Below, in pieces: positions 44,124 to 56,484 of a stretch of 64,000 nt of DNA. Source of the DNA: Linnemannia hyalina (Eukaryota > Mortierellomycota > Mortierellomycetes > Mortierellales > Mortierellaceae); assembly GCA_019671135.1 (NCBI GenBank), contig JAHRHY010000016.1, positions 310,001-374,000 on the forward strand, given 5' to 3'. Made by a program: the position numbers and the translations under genes. The notes beneath the pieces were generated by a model. The model made no database searches. It worked only from the letters and a program-made list of their open reading frames with translations, and was not told the origin of the DNA. Within the stretch, counting starts at the first letter, position 1, and the number at the start of each line of letters is the position of its first letter.

Positions 44124-46420
44124 CTAGTACTGAGCGCCTCCTTCCTGGGGATGATTCTGTCGTCTCCTACCAGACTCCTGTTCATGATAATAAAAATTCG
44201 CATCAGTTACTCCGTCGGTGATCGTTTGTGGTGCGCGACCAGTCGGTGAGTAATACTCTTGGGGTCCGCTGAGGGTTTGTACAGCTTGAGGACCGCCAGA
44301 CTTTTTCGTTAGTTGGGGGTCACGAGGGCTGTTGTTGTTGTTGTTGTTGTTGAGGAGGTTGCTGGTGCTGCTGTTGTGGTTGATGTTGTAGTTGTTGTAA
44401 TAGTTGTTGCTGTTGGTGGGGGATAATCCGGCAGCTGAGGAGGAGGACATGCTTGGGCTACCGATCGCTGCCGTGTACACCATTGGATTGTTGGGTGCAT
44501 GTGCAATCCCTTGTTTGTGAGGCAGATGTGGAGAAAACGCCGACTTATTGTCCTGCTGGTGGTGGGAGGTAGTTTTGTTGTTGCTATTGGGCGAGTAGGC
44601 TGGTGGTGTAGGATAAGTGATGGTCGTGCTGATGTTATCTTTGCGGCCGTTGTTGCTGCTGGTATAACCGCTACCGACACCAGCAACTGCGGTGGTGTAA
44701 GCGCCAGCGCTGCCGTCACCGCCATCGTTGTGATGATTAGAGCTGTTTTGAGCAACACCCTTATTGGATCGCTCGGCCTCGATGACCATCCTCTGCAGCG
44801 AGACCTGTTCCTTGACCTCATCGAATCTCCTGTTTTGCCGGCGTCGGTACACCAAGAACCCAACAATGGCTCCAATCACGACCAATCCGCCGACAACGCC
44901 ACCGATGATCGGCGCAAGTCCACTGTGTGTTGAGTCGGATCCTGGTCCTGGTCCGTCTCCATTGTTGTTACTGCCGCCACCACTGCCACCACCAGTTCCT
45001 CCTCCTCCAGATCCTGAACCGCCGTTACTTCCTGCACCTGAGCTTGGAGTTGGCTTTTTTGGTGGGTTGTCAATGTAGTACTGCGGAGGTTTATAAGCGT
45101 CAACCCATTTCTTCAAGGTGGTATCAAAGACGATGGGTTGAATCGAGGGCAGGGTGTTGTTGGCGTCGGCACTTCCGCCCCAGGCCACGAATTGGTCACC
45201 AACGAGTGTGCAGGCCATGTAGATTCGAGGAGTGGATTGGGCAAGTCCTGTAGACCAGACGCCTGTGGTGATATCCAGGAGGTAAATTGATCCTGTGAAG
45301 GTTGGCGTGACGACTGAGGTTCGTCCGCCAAAGACAATTAGTGTTTTACCATCATCGCCTTTGTTTTTATGTGATTATGGAGTTGAAAACAAAACAGAGG
45401 AAAAAGTCAGTGTGTGGTACATTTGTTGTGCGAGGAGAAAAAAAAGGGTTGTCACCAAGGCAGGGTCTTACTAATAGCGGAGCAATGGTCTGCTCTTGGA
45501 CTGGGAGGCGTTCCAGAGGTAGTCTAACATTGTTCATAATGAGAAGGAAAAAAAAAGGGTGGACTCACACAGAGAAGCAAACCAGTTAGCACGCTGAAAT
45601 ATACCTTCAAAGCGAACAATACCACCCGACAAACGTTCTTTCATCTCTTGCCGCCGCCAGAGATCACAGAATAAAAAAGCGCGATTTGCTCCCATACCAA
45701 AACAGTCCACGTGCTCGTCGAAGGGGAGAACTCTGTCACAGCCACTACCGGATCGAAATGGGATGGGGCAACTCCATAGTTGTACCCGCCCACATACATA
45801 ATCGTTTTTCTAGCAGTGTTGTACATCGCCGACCCAAAGTACCTCGCCGTCAGCCCAGATATAGGAGTCGGCGCAGTCCACAGCTGCGTCGTCGGATTGT
45901 AGACATTCATCCCCGCTATCCCTGCAATATACACCAACCCCGAAGTCGGGTCCACGACCGGTCTCAGTCCATACGTCAAGATATCTGTAACCGTCGTCAC
46001 CGGCTTGGGAAGCGACCAGGTATTCGATGTCACATTATAGTCGGTGATGGTATACTGCTTCGGATCCACATACTTGAGCGTGATAAAGGTCTTATTGGTC
46101 GGCAAGCTAACCCCATAGAAAGAGCGAGACGCAGTTCCATTGGCTAGCGCGCGCCAAGCGGGCGAGGTGACCCCCCACGGAGAAGACAAGTCGAGGGCAA
46201 CGAGTTGGGAGGAGACAGATTGGGAGACGCTGTTGATAGCCACATAGCCTCCTTGGATATAAAAGTCGGACCCGGATCGACCAAAGGCCATGTCCTGGAC
46301 TGCGGACGGTGTCACTTGGGCCATGGCAACGTTGACTGTTGTTGGGGTTATGGAGCAGCAGGTGAGGGATAAGACTGCGACGGTTGCGAGGACGAGGCGT
46401 CTGCTGCTCATGGTAATCAT
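44124..46420 (-). CDS. Kelch-type single-pass membrane protein
   Basis: Exons 46420-45698, 45523-45472 and 45358-44124 join to 2010 nt, 669 aa. A signal peptide (about 1-35, MSSRRLVLATVAVLSL core) is followed by kelch/galactose-oxidase-like blades with repeated aromatic and glycine motifs such as YVGGYNYG, SPRADHC and LIVFGGR. The ectodomain (about 36-360) ends in a Gly/Ser linker. One membrane helix at about 406-429 (APIIGGVVGGLVVIGAIVGF) is followed by a basic stop-transfer YRRRQNRR. The cytoplasmic tail of about 230 residues is low complexity, with poly-Asn from a CAA/GTT-type repeat. Expected location is the plasma membrane, with a surface-sensing or adhesion role; no enzyme residues were recognised. 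A second ATG at 46411 could also be the start. A candidate small exon at 45605-45644 was left out because it breaks the phase. Confidence 0.82.
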
Positions 46421-47738
46421 TTTTTTTGTGGCGGTCTGGATGTGCCAGAGGGTGGAAAGAGTGGAAGGTGGATTAGATAGTGCTAGTGTATGGTCAAGAT
46501 GGAGAGAAATGGAGGGACGAAGAAGGATGGAACGAGGGGAGTAGGGGAAGAGTTACTGAAGACGGCGAAAGGGGAAAAAGTGAAAAAGAGAGACGAGCTG
46601 ACAAAGAGTGAATTGAAGACAGAAGAAGATGAACCCCCTCCCCCAGCGGCACCAGAAAACACCAGAATACCATACCAAGCCGCAGGTGCTCTTGTGCTCT
46701 CATTTCATTGATATGTTGTGTCAACAAAATCAGCAAGGAAAGGAAAAAAAAGCGGCGTGCCATTTTAAGGTTTTTTGAGTTACTCTTTATTTCTTTTCTC
46801 GATAGGAAACAACCGATCATGTCTATACACCCCAATGGTGCATCAACAAATCGGGAGGCGAGCCTGACATTCTAATGAAGCAAGGGTTGAAAGAGCCGAC
46901 ATCGTGGGATCAAAAAGCCGCTTTGATGTACACGCACCATTACCTACTTTCCTTTACTACTACACCTACTGATTAGTACCCCAGTACCACCTACAACTAC
47001 TCCAACTGGGTCCAATCATGTGGAGGTGCCAAAGAGAGAGGTTGGAAAACAATGGTCCTCAAGGACACCGTCCTGGATGCATGTCTCGGTTCCGACCTGC
47101 CTCCCATGCAGACCACCCTACCACCAGAGACACCCGCTTCCCAGACTACTGCCCTACTGCCTTACTGTCAGCTTTTGTGCCCTCCAGTCCTCCGCCAAAT
47201 TCTCTGTCAACATCACCAATTTTAAGTCTTCGTCGAACTATACGCCTCTTCAATAGCAGTGGTCACGGTGAGCCACCAACCACCCTCCCTCTCGATCGCC
47301 TCTGGGGAGGATATGATTCCTCCAGCGACGTAGGCGTCGTTGTTGTCACAGGTGACAGTAATGACGTGAGGCTGGTAGGGGGTGATCGCATTGGTGGTGC
47401 TGGTGGTGATGGGAGGGGTTGGAAAAGACGAGCTCCTGGGTGGGTTGTTTGCTGAGGACAGAACGAGGAAGGGGTGTTGAGTTTCCAAAGCAGGACGAAC
47501 CCGAGAACAGGGCCAGACCTGTCTGGAACATCGCGACAGAGGGGTGACGGGACCGAGGCTCTTATCCACTACGCTACATCATGCACACAACCTCAAAAAG
47601 AACATAACAACAATAGAGGGCATCTGCTACCCATCGCTTTATCTGAAAGTAACACTCACATCTGCTCCCCATCTAAAAAAAAATATAGCCTCCAAACACC
47701 ACCACCGTCAGGAAACAACACCAACCTCCTTGTCCTCG
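46421..47738. other. Intergenic region with one possible small gene
   Basis: The left part is the promoter of the kelch gene. Around 47222-47569 a minus-strand frame of 115 codons ends with plausible sequence (VITVTCDNNDAYVAGG, WWLTVTTAIEE) and is listed separately. Otherwise nothing is supported. Confidence 0.4.
47222..47569 (-). CDS. Possible small gene or terminal exon, unknown
   Basis: The last 60 codons before the stop at 47222 have C-ending codon choice like the core genes and a non-repetitive sequence. Upstream a GTCCTCAG acceptor-like site near 47450 suggests this could be the last exon of a small secreted protein. No start or earlier exon was fixed and no family was recognised, so this is weak. 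Confidence 0.25.
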   Translation of the reverse strand: MDKSLGPVTPLSRCSRQVWPCSRVRPALETQHPFLVLSSANNPPRSSSFPTPPITTSTTNAITPYQPHVITVTCDNNDAYVAGGIISSPEAIEREGGWWLTVTTAIEEAYSSTKT

Positions 47739-50639
47739 TTAATCAATCTTGATGCTGCCATAGATCTTGCGGACGAACGCAAACGTCGAGAAGAATCCAA
47801 TGGCTCCAGAAAGAACAAAGAACATGATGCTCATGATCATCGTCCATCCAAAGTAGAGCACCACAGACGTGAAGCTCTTGATATGGAGTGTCGTAAAGTA
47901 GTACATGACCGAGTACAAGAAGATGTACACCGCAGAGGCGCCCGAAGTAAAGAACGCTCTCCACCACCAGTGATAATCCTCTGCGCACAAATGGAAGTAG
48001 CACATCAGGATCGTCACCTCGGCACAGGTCATGATGAGGATACCAAAGACCATGAAGAGGAAACCAAAGACGTAGTAGATCTTGTGGAACCAGATCGAGT
48101 TCAGGATAAAGTAGAGCTCAATAAAGATCGCGCCAAAGGGCAAGATGCCTCCAATGAGCATCGAGGGGATAGGGCGGAGGTAGAAGACCTGGTCGGGAAT
48201 CTGGCGAGGGATCTGGTTGGCACGGACAGGGTTCTCGATCTTGGGGCGCTGGAATCCGAGGTATGAGCCCAAAACTGACAGAGGGGTTGAGACAAGGAAC
48301 CAGAGGGCGATCAATCCGACCATGGTGCCAAAAGGAACCGCTCCCGACGACTTGGCTCCAATCAAGAAAAAGTTCAGCGCCACAAACGATCCGAAAATGA
48401 CCCTATAAAAGTAAAAGTAGATTGATTTGTCGCGTCGAATTAGTGAATCTTTTTCTGCCTTCCCTGTTCCATGTCCATCAGTTGCGTCAATGACAGTCAC
48501 GCATATAAGCGAATGATCACACAAGATAACTTACGCAGGGAACAGGAAGGCGGTGCCGATGACATTGGCCTTCCAAGCCTCACCACCAAACATCTTGTAG
48601 AGGCGGGCAGAGATGAATCCAGCAACGACGCCAAAGAACATGTAGAACACAATCATAACCGTCGCCAATGAGCCACGGTTCGAGGGGGACAAGAATCCCA
48701 GAGCCGCAAACAGGATCGTGACCGAAGCCATTAAGAACATCTGCGAGCCGTTTCCAACAATGATCGACAGCAACATGGGGTAGGAGGGTGTGCGGAAGAT
48801 ATCCCCATGAACCAGCTTCCAGCCAAAGTCCTCCTGAAAGTCCTCCTGAGCTTCCTGCTGATTATACCGAGAAATATCCTTGTGCAGAGCGCGGAGAAGA
48901 ACCATGGCGACCATGCCTGTCAAGAAGAGAACAATGATGATCGAGTTCACCAGACTGAACCAGTGGATTCTGGGCTCTCCGACGAGCAAGTACTTGTCCC
49001 AACGTGTCGCCCATGCCGTTGGCACCTCCTATTTTGTCAATTTAAGAGGAAGGTGTTACATTTCTGGTGCAGGGGGTGAAGAAAAAAAGCGGGGAGTTGA
49101 GAAGGAGCGCGGATCGGATCCGTTCATTAAACAAGAACAACATACGTTCCACTTGACAGTGTATGTGTAGGTGACCAAGGTAGTGGCCTTCTCGGACAGG
49201 ATCATGGGGGGCATCCTCTCTCCTGTCTTGGTACCGCACGACTCTGTATCCTCCACCGCCTCCAAAACACTAACAGGTTCATCAACGTAAGAAATAAGAG
49301 ATAATGTTAGTTCTCTGGTTTGCACGTACTGCCCCGTTGTTTCCTTCAACCAATAATTGCTCCTGGTCCTTTCTTATGTTGTGCCTTGCTATAATAAGCC
49401 TCGCTTATCTGTGCCGTTATCACATCACCACAATTATCCTTTTGTACCTTCCCTTCCTTCCTTCCTCCCTTCCTCCTCTTGATTCCTCGTAGTTGTTCCT
49501 TTTGGTTGTTCTTTTCTGGTGCTGTTGTTGTCCGTCGTGGTTGTTTTGATCCCTTTTTGCTGTCGCCCCTCTTCACCGCTTCCTATTAGTTGTCATTGTT
49601 CCTTGTTATTGTCCCTTTCTGCTGTCCGCCCACACACACACACACTCTCCATACCCACCCCTCTAATAAAGGCCTTACCTAATAGGATCAACAGTAATCC
49701 CAACTACGCGCAAGGTATCCTTCTGCAGATTATGGTGATAATCAATCTCGATCTCATAATGGTTATTAAACCAAGGAGCCTCATTCCCCGCGTCAACACC
49801 CAGCGGGAACCCGATCGAATACAACTGCTTCTCCTGGTCCTTGCTTCTTGATCCACGGAGGTGTCCTACTGGAAGGCCGTCGATCAACCAGTTTGTGACA
49901 TAATTCTCCTTGATCCTGGCGTTGATGAATTGTGCTTGGGCGGGGGTCACCTCGCGCTTGCAGAGTTCCCTGCACTTGTCTGGGGCGCGCATGTTGATCT
50001 ATAGTTTAGGGCATGGTGAGTGGGAGAAGGAAGGCGATGGTAAAGGAAAAGTGGAAGGGTAGTGTTGAATAATAAGGGGTGAGTGGACAGGTTGTTATGA
50101 TTCATCGCAACACGGTGAGCCATCAGTCTCTCTTTCTCCCTGTGCTCGCGTGTCTTCATCATCATCATCCTCGTCCTTCTTGCCAAGATCACGCGTCCAA
50201 ATAAAGCAAACAACGACACTGCAACCTCTTCCCTTCTCATCCCATCCCTCCCTCATCCCATCCCTCCCTCTTCCCACACCACCCACCCATCACTTCTCCA
50301 CCTCTCATCGACCTTTACCTTGAAAGCAGAATCCCAAATCCGATCACCAAACAAAATACTCCCCAAGCTCTCCGGCTGTGCCCGTGGTCCACCCTCGGGC
50401 TGACAGAAGTTAAACATCGGATCATAATAGTCGTAAGGGATCACAGACTTGAGTTCAGAATCAGACCCGGGCGTAAGGGCGTTGACCATAAGGGGCACGG
50501 CGTCCATGTCCTTGTACTCTGCGGGCGCGACTCCTGGGAGGTAGAAGGCTTGTGTGAAGGTTGAGGAGAGGAGGAGGGTGGAGAGGGCAGCGGTGCGTAG
50601 GCGCGCCCATCTGGAGGAGGATGACCTAGTTGGTGTCAT
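47739..50639 (-). CDS. TM9SF/EMP70 family nonaspanin
   Basis: Exons 50639-50319, 49998-49679, 49269-49146, 49028-48535 and 48402-47739 join to 1923 nt, 640 aa, the family norm. A signal peptide (about 1-31) precedes a lumenal domain with YCQPE-like FNFCQPEGG, then nine membrane helices starting about 277-300. Family hallmarks include [12 protein letters not shown], the LGSQ-like NGSQMF segment and PRQIPDQ. The C-terminus KIYGSIKID carries the KxD/E signal that binds COPI coatomer and keeps these proteins in the Golgi. Members act in endomembrane sorting, adhesion and metal homeostasis (yeast Emp70/Tmn). All introns are GT-AG in phase. The closest human relatives are TM9SF2 and TM9SF4. Confidence 0.95.
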
Positions 50640-51157
50640 CGTTGTAGATGTCTTTGTCTGTATGTGTCGCGAGCGTCGGTATAGTTGTTAGTCGATATGT
50701 GTGTGCTGTCCGTGTGTAAGTGCGTCAAAGTAGGGAATTGATGATGAAAGAAGGGCGCAAGGTTGTTCCTTCGTTGCTCAGAACAAAGGCTTGTTTTTTT
50801 TGGGAACAGACAGAGAGGGGCCAGAAAGCTGTACACATACGCCACATCCAAATCGTGCTTGCATCCTGATTGGCTGGAATGGGTCTTACACGGGTGCAGA
50901 ACTCCTTTTCACAATGAACCAGGAATGCTCCACGTCGCTCACATACAAATGCACACAATCACATACCAAGACACTCATGGTCCTTTCCCTTTTCGCCACA
51001 TTTTTTTAATTCGGTGCGTGGAATATGAGTATATGAAAGATTAGATGCTTTGTTTTATTTGATACAGTTGAACGACAACGAAAGAACAATGAAAAAGTGT
51101 GGAAAAAAAATGCAAGAGTAAGTGGTAATGAAGATCAAGGTCATGGCAACCTAGTCC
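50640..51157. other. Intergenic between TM9SF promoter and threonine dehydrogenase 3' end
   Basis: About 520 bp. The CA/GT-rich strand next to the TM9SF start is its leader; the rest has no coding sense. Confidence 0.5.
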
Positions 51158-54100
51158 TTAAGCAGCCATGGCAGCAGGTCCGTTGGTAACCTTCTTCTCA
51201 GCATCAACCTGAGCCTGGATCTTATCCAACATCAACTTGACCATCTTCTCCATACCAAACTCCTCCTTCCATCCGAAATCCCGTCTCGCCATCGAATCAT
51301 CCAATGAAGCAGGCCATGAATCCGCAATGGCCTGGCGGAAATCGGGTCTGGAAGGATCAGGGTAAGAAATTGTGAAGTGAGGCAAATACTTCTGGATTTC
51401 TGCTGTAAGCTCGGCAGGAGTAAAAGAACAAGCGGCGATGTTATAGACAGATTGGGGGAGAGGAGTGGGGTGAGTGAGGTGGTCGACTGTGCCCTTGATG
51501 CAGTCAGAGAGGTACATCATGGGGAGGCGGGTGTCCTTAGAGAGGAAGCAGTCGTAGTGACCAGTCCTGATGGCGTGGTGGAAGATGTCGACGGCGTAGT
51601 CGGTAGTTCCGCCGCCTGGAGGGGTATCTGCGCTCAGGACGCCGGGGTAACGGGCCGACCGGAAGTCTACACCAAACTTTTCTCTGTAGTACTGTTTCGA
51701 TGGAAGTTACACAGGGAGGAAAGAGAGAGAGTAAGGATGGGGAAAGTGAGAAAATAGGTTAGTACTTGACAAAGGAAATCAACGGGCAATTATTACCCAA
51801 TGCTATCTCATGGGCACAACACAACAACACAACAACAAAATAAAAAGAGAGATCCCTACCTCGCCGAGGAGCTCGTTGTGCAGCTTGGTAATACCATAAA
51901 TAGTATTGGGTCTCATAATCGTAAGATCAGGGGTGTTGTTCTTGGGCGTCGAGGGGCCAAATGCACCAATGGTCGAGGGTGAGTAAAGTCGGAGACGGTG
52001 GACCTTGGCCAGCTCGAGCATGTTCTGGAAACCAGTCATGTTGACGCTCAATGCCAGGGCAGGGTTCTTCTCTGCGACCGCCGACAACAATGCCGAGTAG
52101 TGCACCACCCAGTCTAATACGATTGATGTGAGAGCAAAAAAGGTTTGGTAGGTTAGTTATTCGTTTGGGGTGATGTTCCTGCGGGTTGGATGAGACCACA
52201 CCTTGTGCAGGTGAGGGAGGAATTTGCAATTGGAAGGGAGGGCATGAGGCAGAGGAAAACGTGCGAGTTTGACAATGCCTAGACTGAGTGCTCGCACAGT
52301 GGCATGAACAGCGAACAGGTCCAAATAGAGAAAAGAAAAAAAAGGGCAGCCTGTCTGTGTGGAGATTGAACTTTGGGAAGACAAGCAATCCATGTACGAA
52401 ATGTACGAAGGGCACACAAGGTTTAAAAAATTGGCGGGGTAAGAAAAAGAAAAAAAACATCACCGTGGAAAAATCATAACCGTGGAAAAAAAAATGAGAT
52501 GAAGGGACTGAGACTGGGGAGAACTGGATGAATGCACCACATAGAAAGAATTGAGAGCGCACAACAGAAAAGTTCCCAGGAAGAACAGGACTGAAAGTTC
52601 AACCTTGCTTTCATCCTGTGGTTCCTGAGTTTGTAGTCATCTGTCCTGTGTGTCCGTTGTGTTCTGTTTGTTCGGTTTCCTGTTCGGTCCTGTCCGAGAA
52701 AGTCCTGCCTGTCTGAGATGCGAGCTGAGCTGAAATGAGATGAGGAAAAAGGAGTGGGGAAGGGAAGGCGATGGCACGCCACATGGGCAAAGAGAGGGTA
52801 AACGAACAAAAAGGAGCCACCTTCGTTTTTGATGGAAGGACAAGAACAAAAAAAAACAGTGGGAAAAAGAACACAAGACAGGGTGAACAGAGAGATGACT
52901 TACCAATGCGCCAGTCGACAACGATGCGCTCGAGCATAGAGTAGTTCATAACGTCGGCATAGACAAAGGGACCCGAGGCCATGAACTCCTCAGGGGCCTT
53001 GCGGATATCCGAAGCAACCACGTTCTCGTTTCCATACATCGAACTAATGATTGAAAAAGATAGCAACGATGGATGTTAGATGGATATGTCAAAAGCACGA
53101 AACAAGAAGAGGTGGAGTAGTGTGTGTAGGACTGGGTTATGTTGAATTCCCTCCATTCCGAGAGTACTAGTGTAGCGGTGAATGGAGGGTGTGGAAGAGA
53201 GAGAGGAATGTTGTTGATTGTTGCTTCATTCCGGCGAGGACTGGCGAATACAGATGGCAGCATATCAGAACGATATTCTGCCATTTCTTCACCCTGACCT
53301 CTCCCCCTTCGCTCCTCAAACTCGATCCAATTATCTCTAACTCGACCTCAGTCCATGTCTCGACTTGTTCTTTTTTCTTTTGGCTGTTCTTGGAAATGCC
53401 GCAGGAACAAAGGGAGGGGTCGGGAAAAAAGAACAAATGACTGAGCTGAATTTCAGTAATGAACTTGTTCTCCCTCCTCTTTTTTCTTCTCCGTCCATCC
53501 CCTTTCTCCCATCGCTCTCCTGTTATTGCTCTCGCAGCCCTTTTGATTTGTTTGCGTCCGCTTGTCTCTTTTGTTTGTTGTGCAGCAAAGTAAGGAGGAA
53601 GGAAACTACCCAAATATTGTACTGTGGGAAGAAAATGGAATCATTGCCCCAAAAAGGTTATGACCCCCTTCCCCTTCTTTACACACTAAAAAAAACAAAC
53701 GAACGGCTTGCTGCTTGTTGTTATTGTTGTCGTTGTTGGGGGTATTTGTGCCTTGGTACATCGAAATGTTCTCTGCGTACGTTTAACGCTTTGTTGTCGG
53801 AGTGCATTGGTGCGACCAACAAACCACACAACACAACTGAGGAAAAATGAACGAAAAGAATGAACAACCACCGTCACTCTTTTCCTCCCTCATCACTTCT
53901 TCAACGGACAACTTTCTCTCTCTCCCCTGCACGCCAAAAAAAAATAAAGAGAATGCACAGCCAATAATAAAGGGTCGCCTGTTACTAGAGCTTTAAAAAT
54001 ATTCACTCACCGAAGCTCCTTGACGAGTCCAGAACCAAGCTGACCCAACGATCCTGTTTGTTGGGAAGAAATGAAAATAAAGGAGAGGTCAGGTCAGGTT

Positions 54101-54624
54101 CAATTGTTTAGGCATTAGGGCAGTCAAAAATACAAATTTCTCTCCTTTTTTCCCTCTCCGCGCAGTCAGCCCAGTCAGTCCATGCACGCCAAACACATGG
54201 ACACACAAAGGCGCATGTTTGTATACATATTTGACTTGCTTGTTTTTTTTTGTTCTCATGTCCATCCATATTAATAAACAAACAGCAGCAGATTACCATG
54301 GCAAAAAAAGCCAACAAAGCGACTTTGATCTGATGATAGCCTTGAACTGACGAACATACTGAACCAACTGCTATATCAGCCCTATTACTTACCGGTGACC
54401 AGAACCCTGGGGTGGCGAGGGGCAGCTGCGCTAGTAGTAGAGTTGTAGTGCTGAGGAGGAGGTGGTGGGGACGAGGCGGAGGCAGAGATGGAGAAGAGAC
54501 GGGCTGAGGCGGAGAGGGACGAGACGGCTGCGGTCCTGGAGAAGCGAGTTGTGGAAGAAGAAAGGGGTTGACGGAGGATCCTGGCGGAGGAGGCCCACAT
54601 GGATGCGGTTGTTGTCCTGAGCAT
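51158..54624 (-). CDS. TDH: L-threonine 3-dehydrogenase, mitochondrial (SDR type)
   Basis: Exons 54624-54393, 54053-54011, 53043-52904, 52113-51860 and 51691-51158 join to 1203 nt, 400 aa. It is an extended short-chain dehydrogenase that oxidises L-threonine with NAD+ to 2-amino-3-ketobutyrate, feeding glycine and acetyl-CoA. The N-terminal 50-60 residues are rich in Ser/Ala/Arg without acids, as in a mitochondrial presequence. The NAD motif GSLGQLG is at 78-84, split by an intron. The catalytic YxxxK is YGITK at 211-215, with the YSPSTIGAFG serine strand before it. The TDH-specific RYPGVLS..GGGTTDYAVDIF stretch separates it from UDP-glucose epimerases. Intron 2 (53044-54010) is 967 nt, long for this genome; exon 2 is only 43 nt. 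Confidence 0.93.
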
Positions 54625-56484
54625 TCTCTTGGGTATGTGTGTGTTGTGTTGGTTGGTTGGAGAGAGGGAAGGGTTGTTTTTGTTTGTTTGTTTACAGGTG
54701 GAAGGCGAAAGTTGAACAACCAAGTGCGATAAAGAGAAGGAAAGAACAAAGAGAGAGTATGAAGAATGGAGAAAGAAGAAAAGGCAAAAACGTGTCTGGA
54801 GTGGAGCCTTTAAATATGCGATAGGGACCGTGGAAAACAAGACCCTGTCTAAAATGGATGTTGTGTTACACTTCATCTTGAAGAGGTAAATGAAAATTTT
54901 TCTTTTACCTGCTGCCCTCAATAATTGAAGTGGACCTGGATCTGGACTCTTCCTTTGTCTGTGGAAGCAAAATCTATTTTCCTCTTTTCCTGTTACCCAA
55001 ACCCTACACAGACACGGGCGCAGAAGCCATGTACCTGCCCTTGTCATCTTTTAGTAATTCTCTCCTCCCAGTGGACCATTCGCACAGTTTTTAGTAATTG
55101 TCCCTCCAGCTGGCATTCAATCTCTGTCGGAGATCGCTTTTCCTTCCTCGTTTTCTTTTTTTCTCTTTCTTTTTTTCGGTACTTCCTTTTTCTTGGTCTC
55201 TATCGTCATTACTCACTGGTGCCTCGCAGGTACTTGGCGCTGGCTACCTGCTGTAGTCTTATTGCCATTTGTTGCACCATTCTCCGATCTTTTCAATTGA
55301 TGTTGATTATTCTTTCCGTGAAGAGACGGAGGGAGAGGAAGAGGAGTAGCCGGGATTCGTTTTCTTGTTATCGCTTCTCGACTTTTCTTTGCTTGGTGCA
55401 TACAAGCATCACTCACCTACTCCTTGTTGTTGTTGTCCTCCTTACATCTGCAATCTCAATCATCAGTCCACCCACACTCAAACAAACACGTTATCTCGAT
55501 CGAATTGAGCACGTCCATCCATCCCCTCCCTCCACACATACGCAAGCACACAATCAAGGTTCTGTGTTCTATCAACCAAAACGATCACAGAAAAAAAGTC
55601 TCCGGTCCCATGAGAGGGGAGGGGAGAGAGGGAAGAGAGGGAATAAGGAACATGACTACAACATGACTCCAAAAAGACGCACACACAGCCCTGGTATTCT
55701 TGTTTGCTCTATTTCTTTTGCGGTTCCTGTCTTTTGTGTTCTGGACAAAAGAGTCCATACGAACGATGGAGTACGTACCGATGCTATACGTCTTTATCGC
55801 CGTTTTTTTGATTGCCTTCAAGAAATAGTGTCAATTTTTTCGGTATCGAATGATTTGTCAACGGGGTGGGTTACGTGTGCCTTGGAAGTGACACATACAC
55901 AAAAGGGCTATCTCCACTCTTTTTCCTACCCTCTCTTTCTTAGACCCAGCCTCCATTAACTAAATCAAAGACAACGAGAAGGGAAATTCCAATTGAGATT
56001 TCTATATTGGATGGTGACGGGGCAGGCCTCGGTACCTGACTGACGCCATCCTGTTCGATCCCCGATGGGGTTCCCTCCTTCCTTCCTTCCCCTCTTTTTT
56101 CATTATGTTTTCCTTTTACCGTTCCTTGTTATGGTGCTATGCAACATAGGTCAACACCCTTCTTGTTACTCGGCCATGAGTCAGGTTTCGCTGAACGCAG
56201 TGTTGTGTATGTGTGTATGTGTGTATGTGTAACCGCAAGTAAAATAAAATAGGAGAGTGTGCTAAACGGAGCAGACAATGAAAAACCCATGTCTTCTACC
56301 TTGGCAAGATCACGTACATGGATGTATATTTTACATTTTGTCTCCTCGACTATGAAACTAGTGTATGCCATTTTTACTTGATTTTCAATCCCAACAGACT
56401 AACATGAAAACAAACAAGAAGACAAGAGGAAGTAGAAGAGGAAAGAGGTATCTATTATTCATGGGTTTCTGTAAGGATCATGGC
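54625..56484. other. Intergenic region, promoter side of threonine dehydrogenase
   Basis: A 344-codon plus-strand frame (54925-55959) covers much of it, but its sequence is pyrimidine-driven Phe/Leu/Ser-rich with no homology sense, so it is not called. GT microsatellites lie near 56200-56230. No gene is supported. Confidence 0.45.

Noticed and set aside
45605..45644. Possible extra exon of the kelch gene (MKERLSGGIVRFEG)
   Set aside because: Including it breaks the phase into the next exon. Joining 45698 directly to 45523 gives a clean frame and a kelch-like sequence.
54925..55959. 344-codon plus-strand open frame
   Set aside because: Composition is pyrimidine-driven (Phe, Leu, Ser, Cys), with no domain or codon bias like the core genes. 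It lies over the promoter side of the threonine dehydrogenase gene.
56020..56090. tRNA-like TGTTCGATCCCCGA sequence
   Set aside because: Only the T-loop-like word is present; no matching acceptor or anticodon stem could be drawn.
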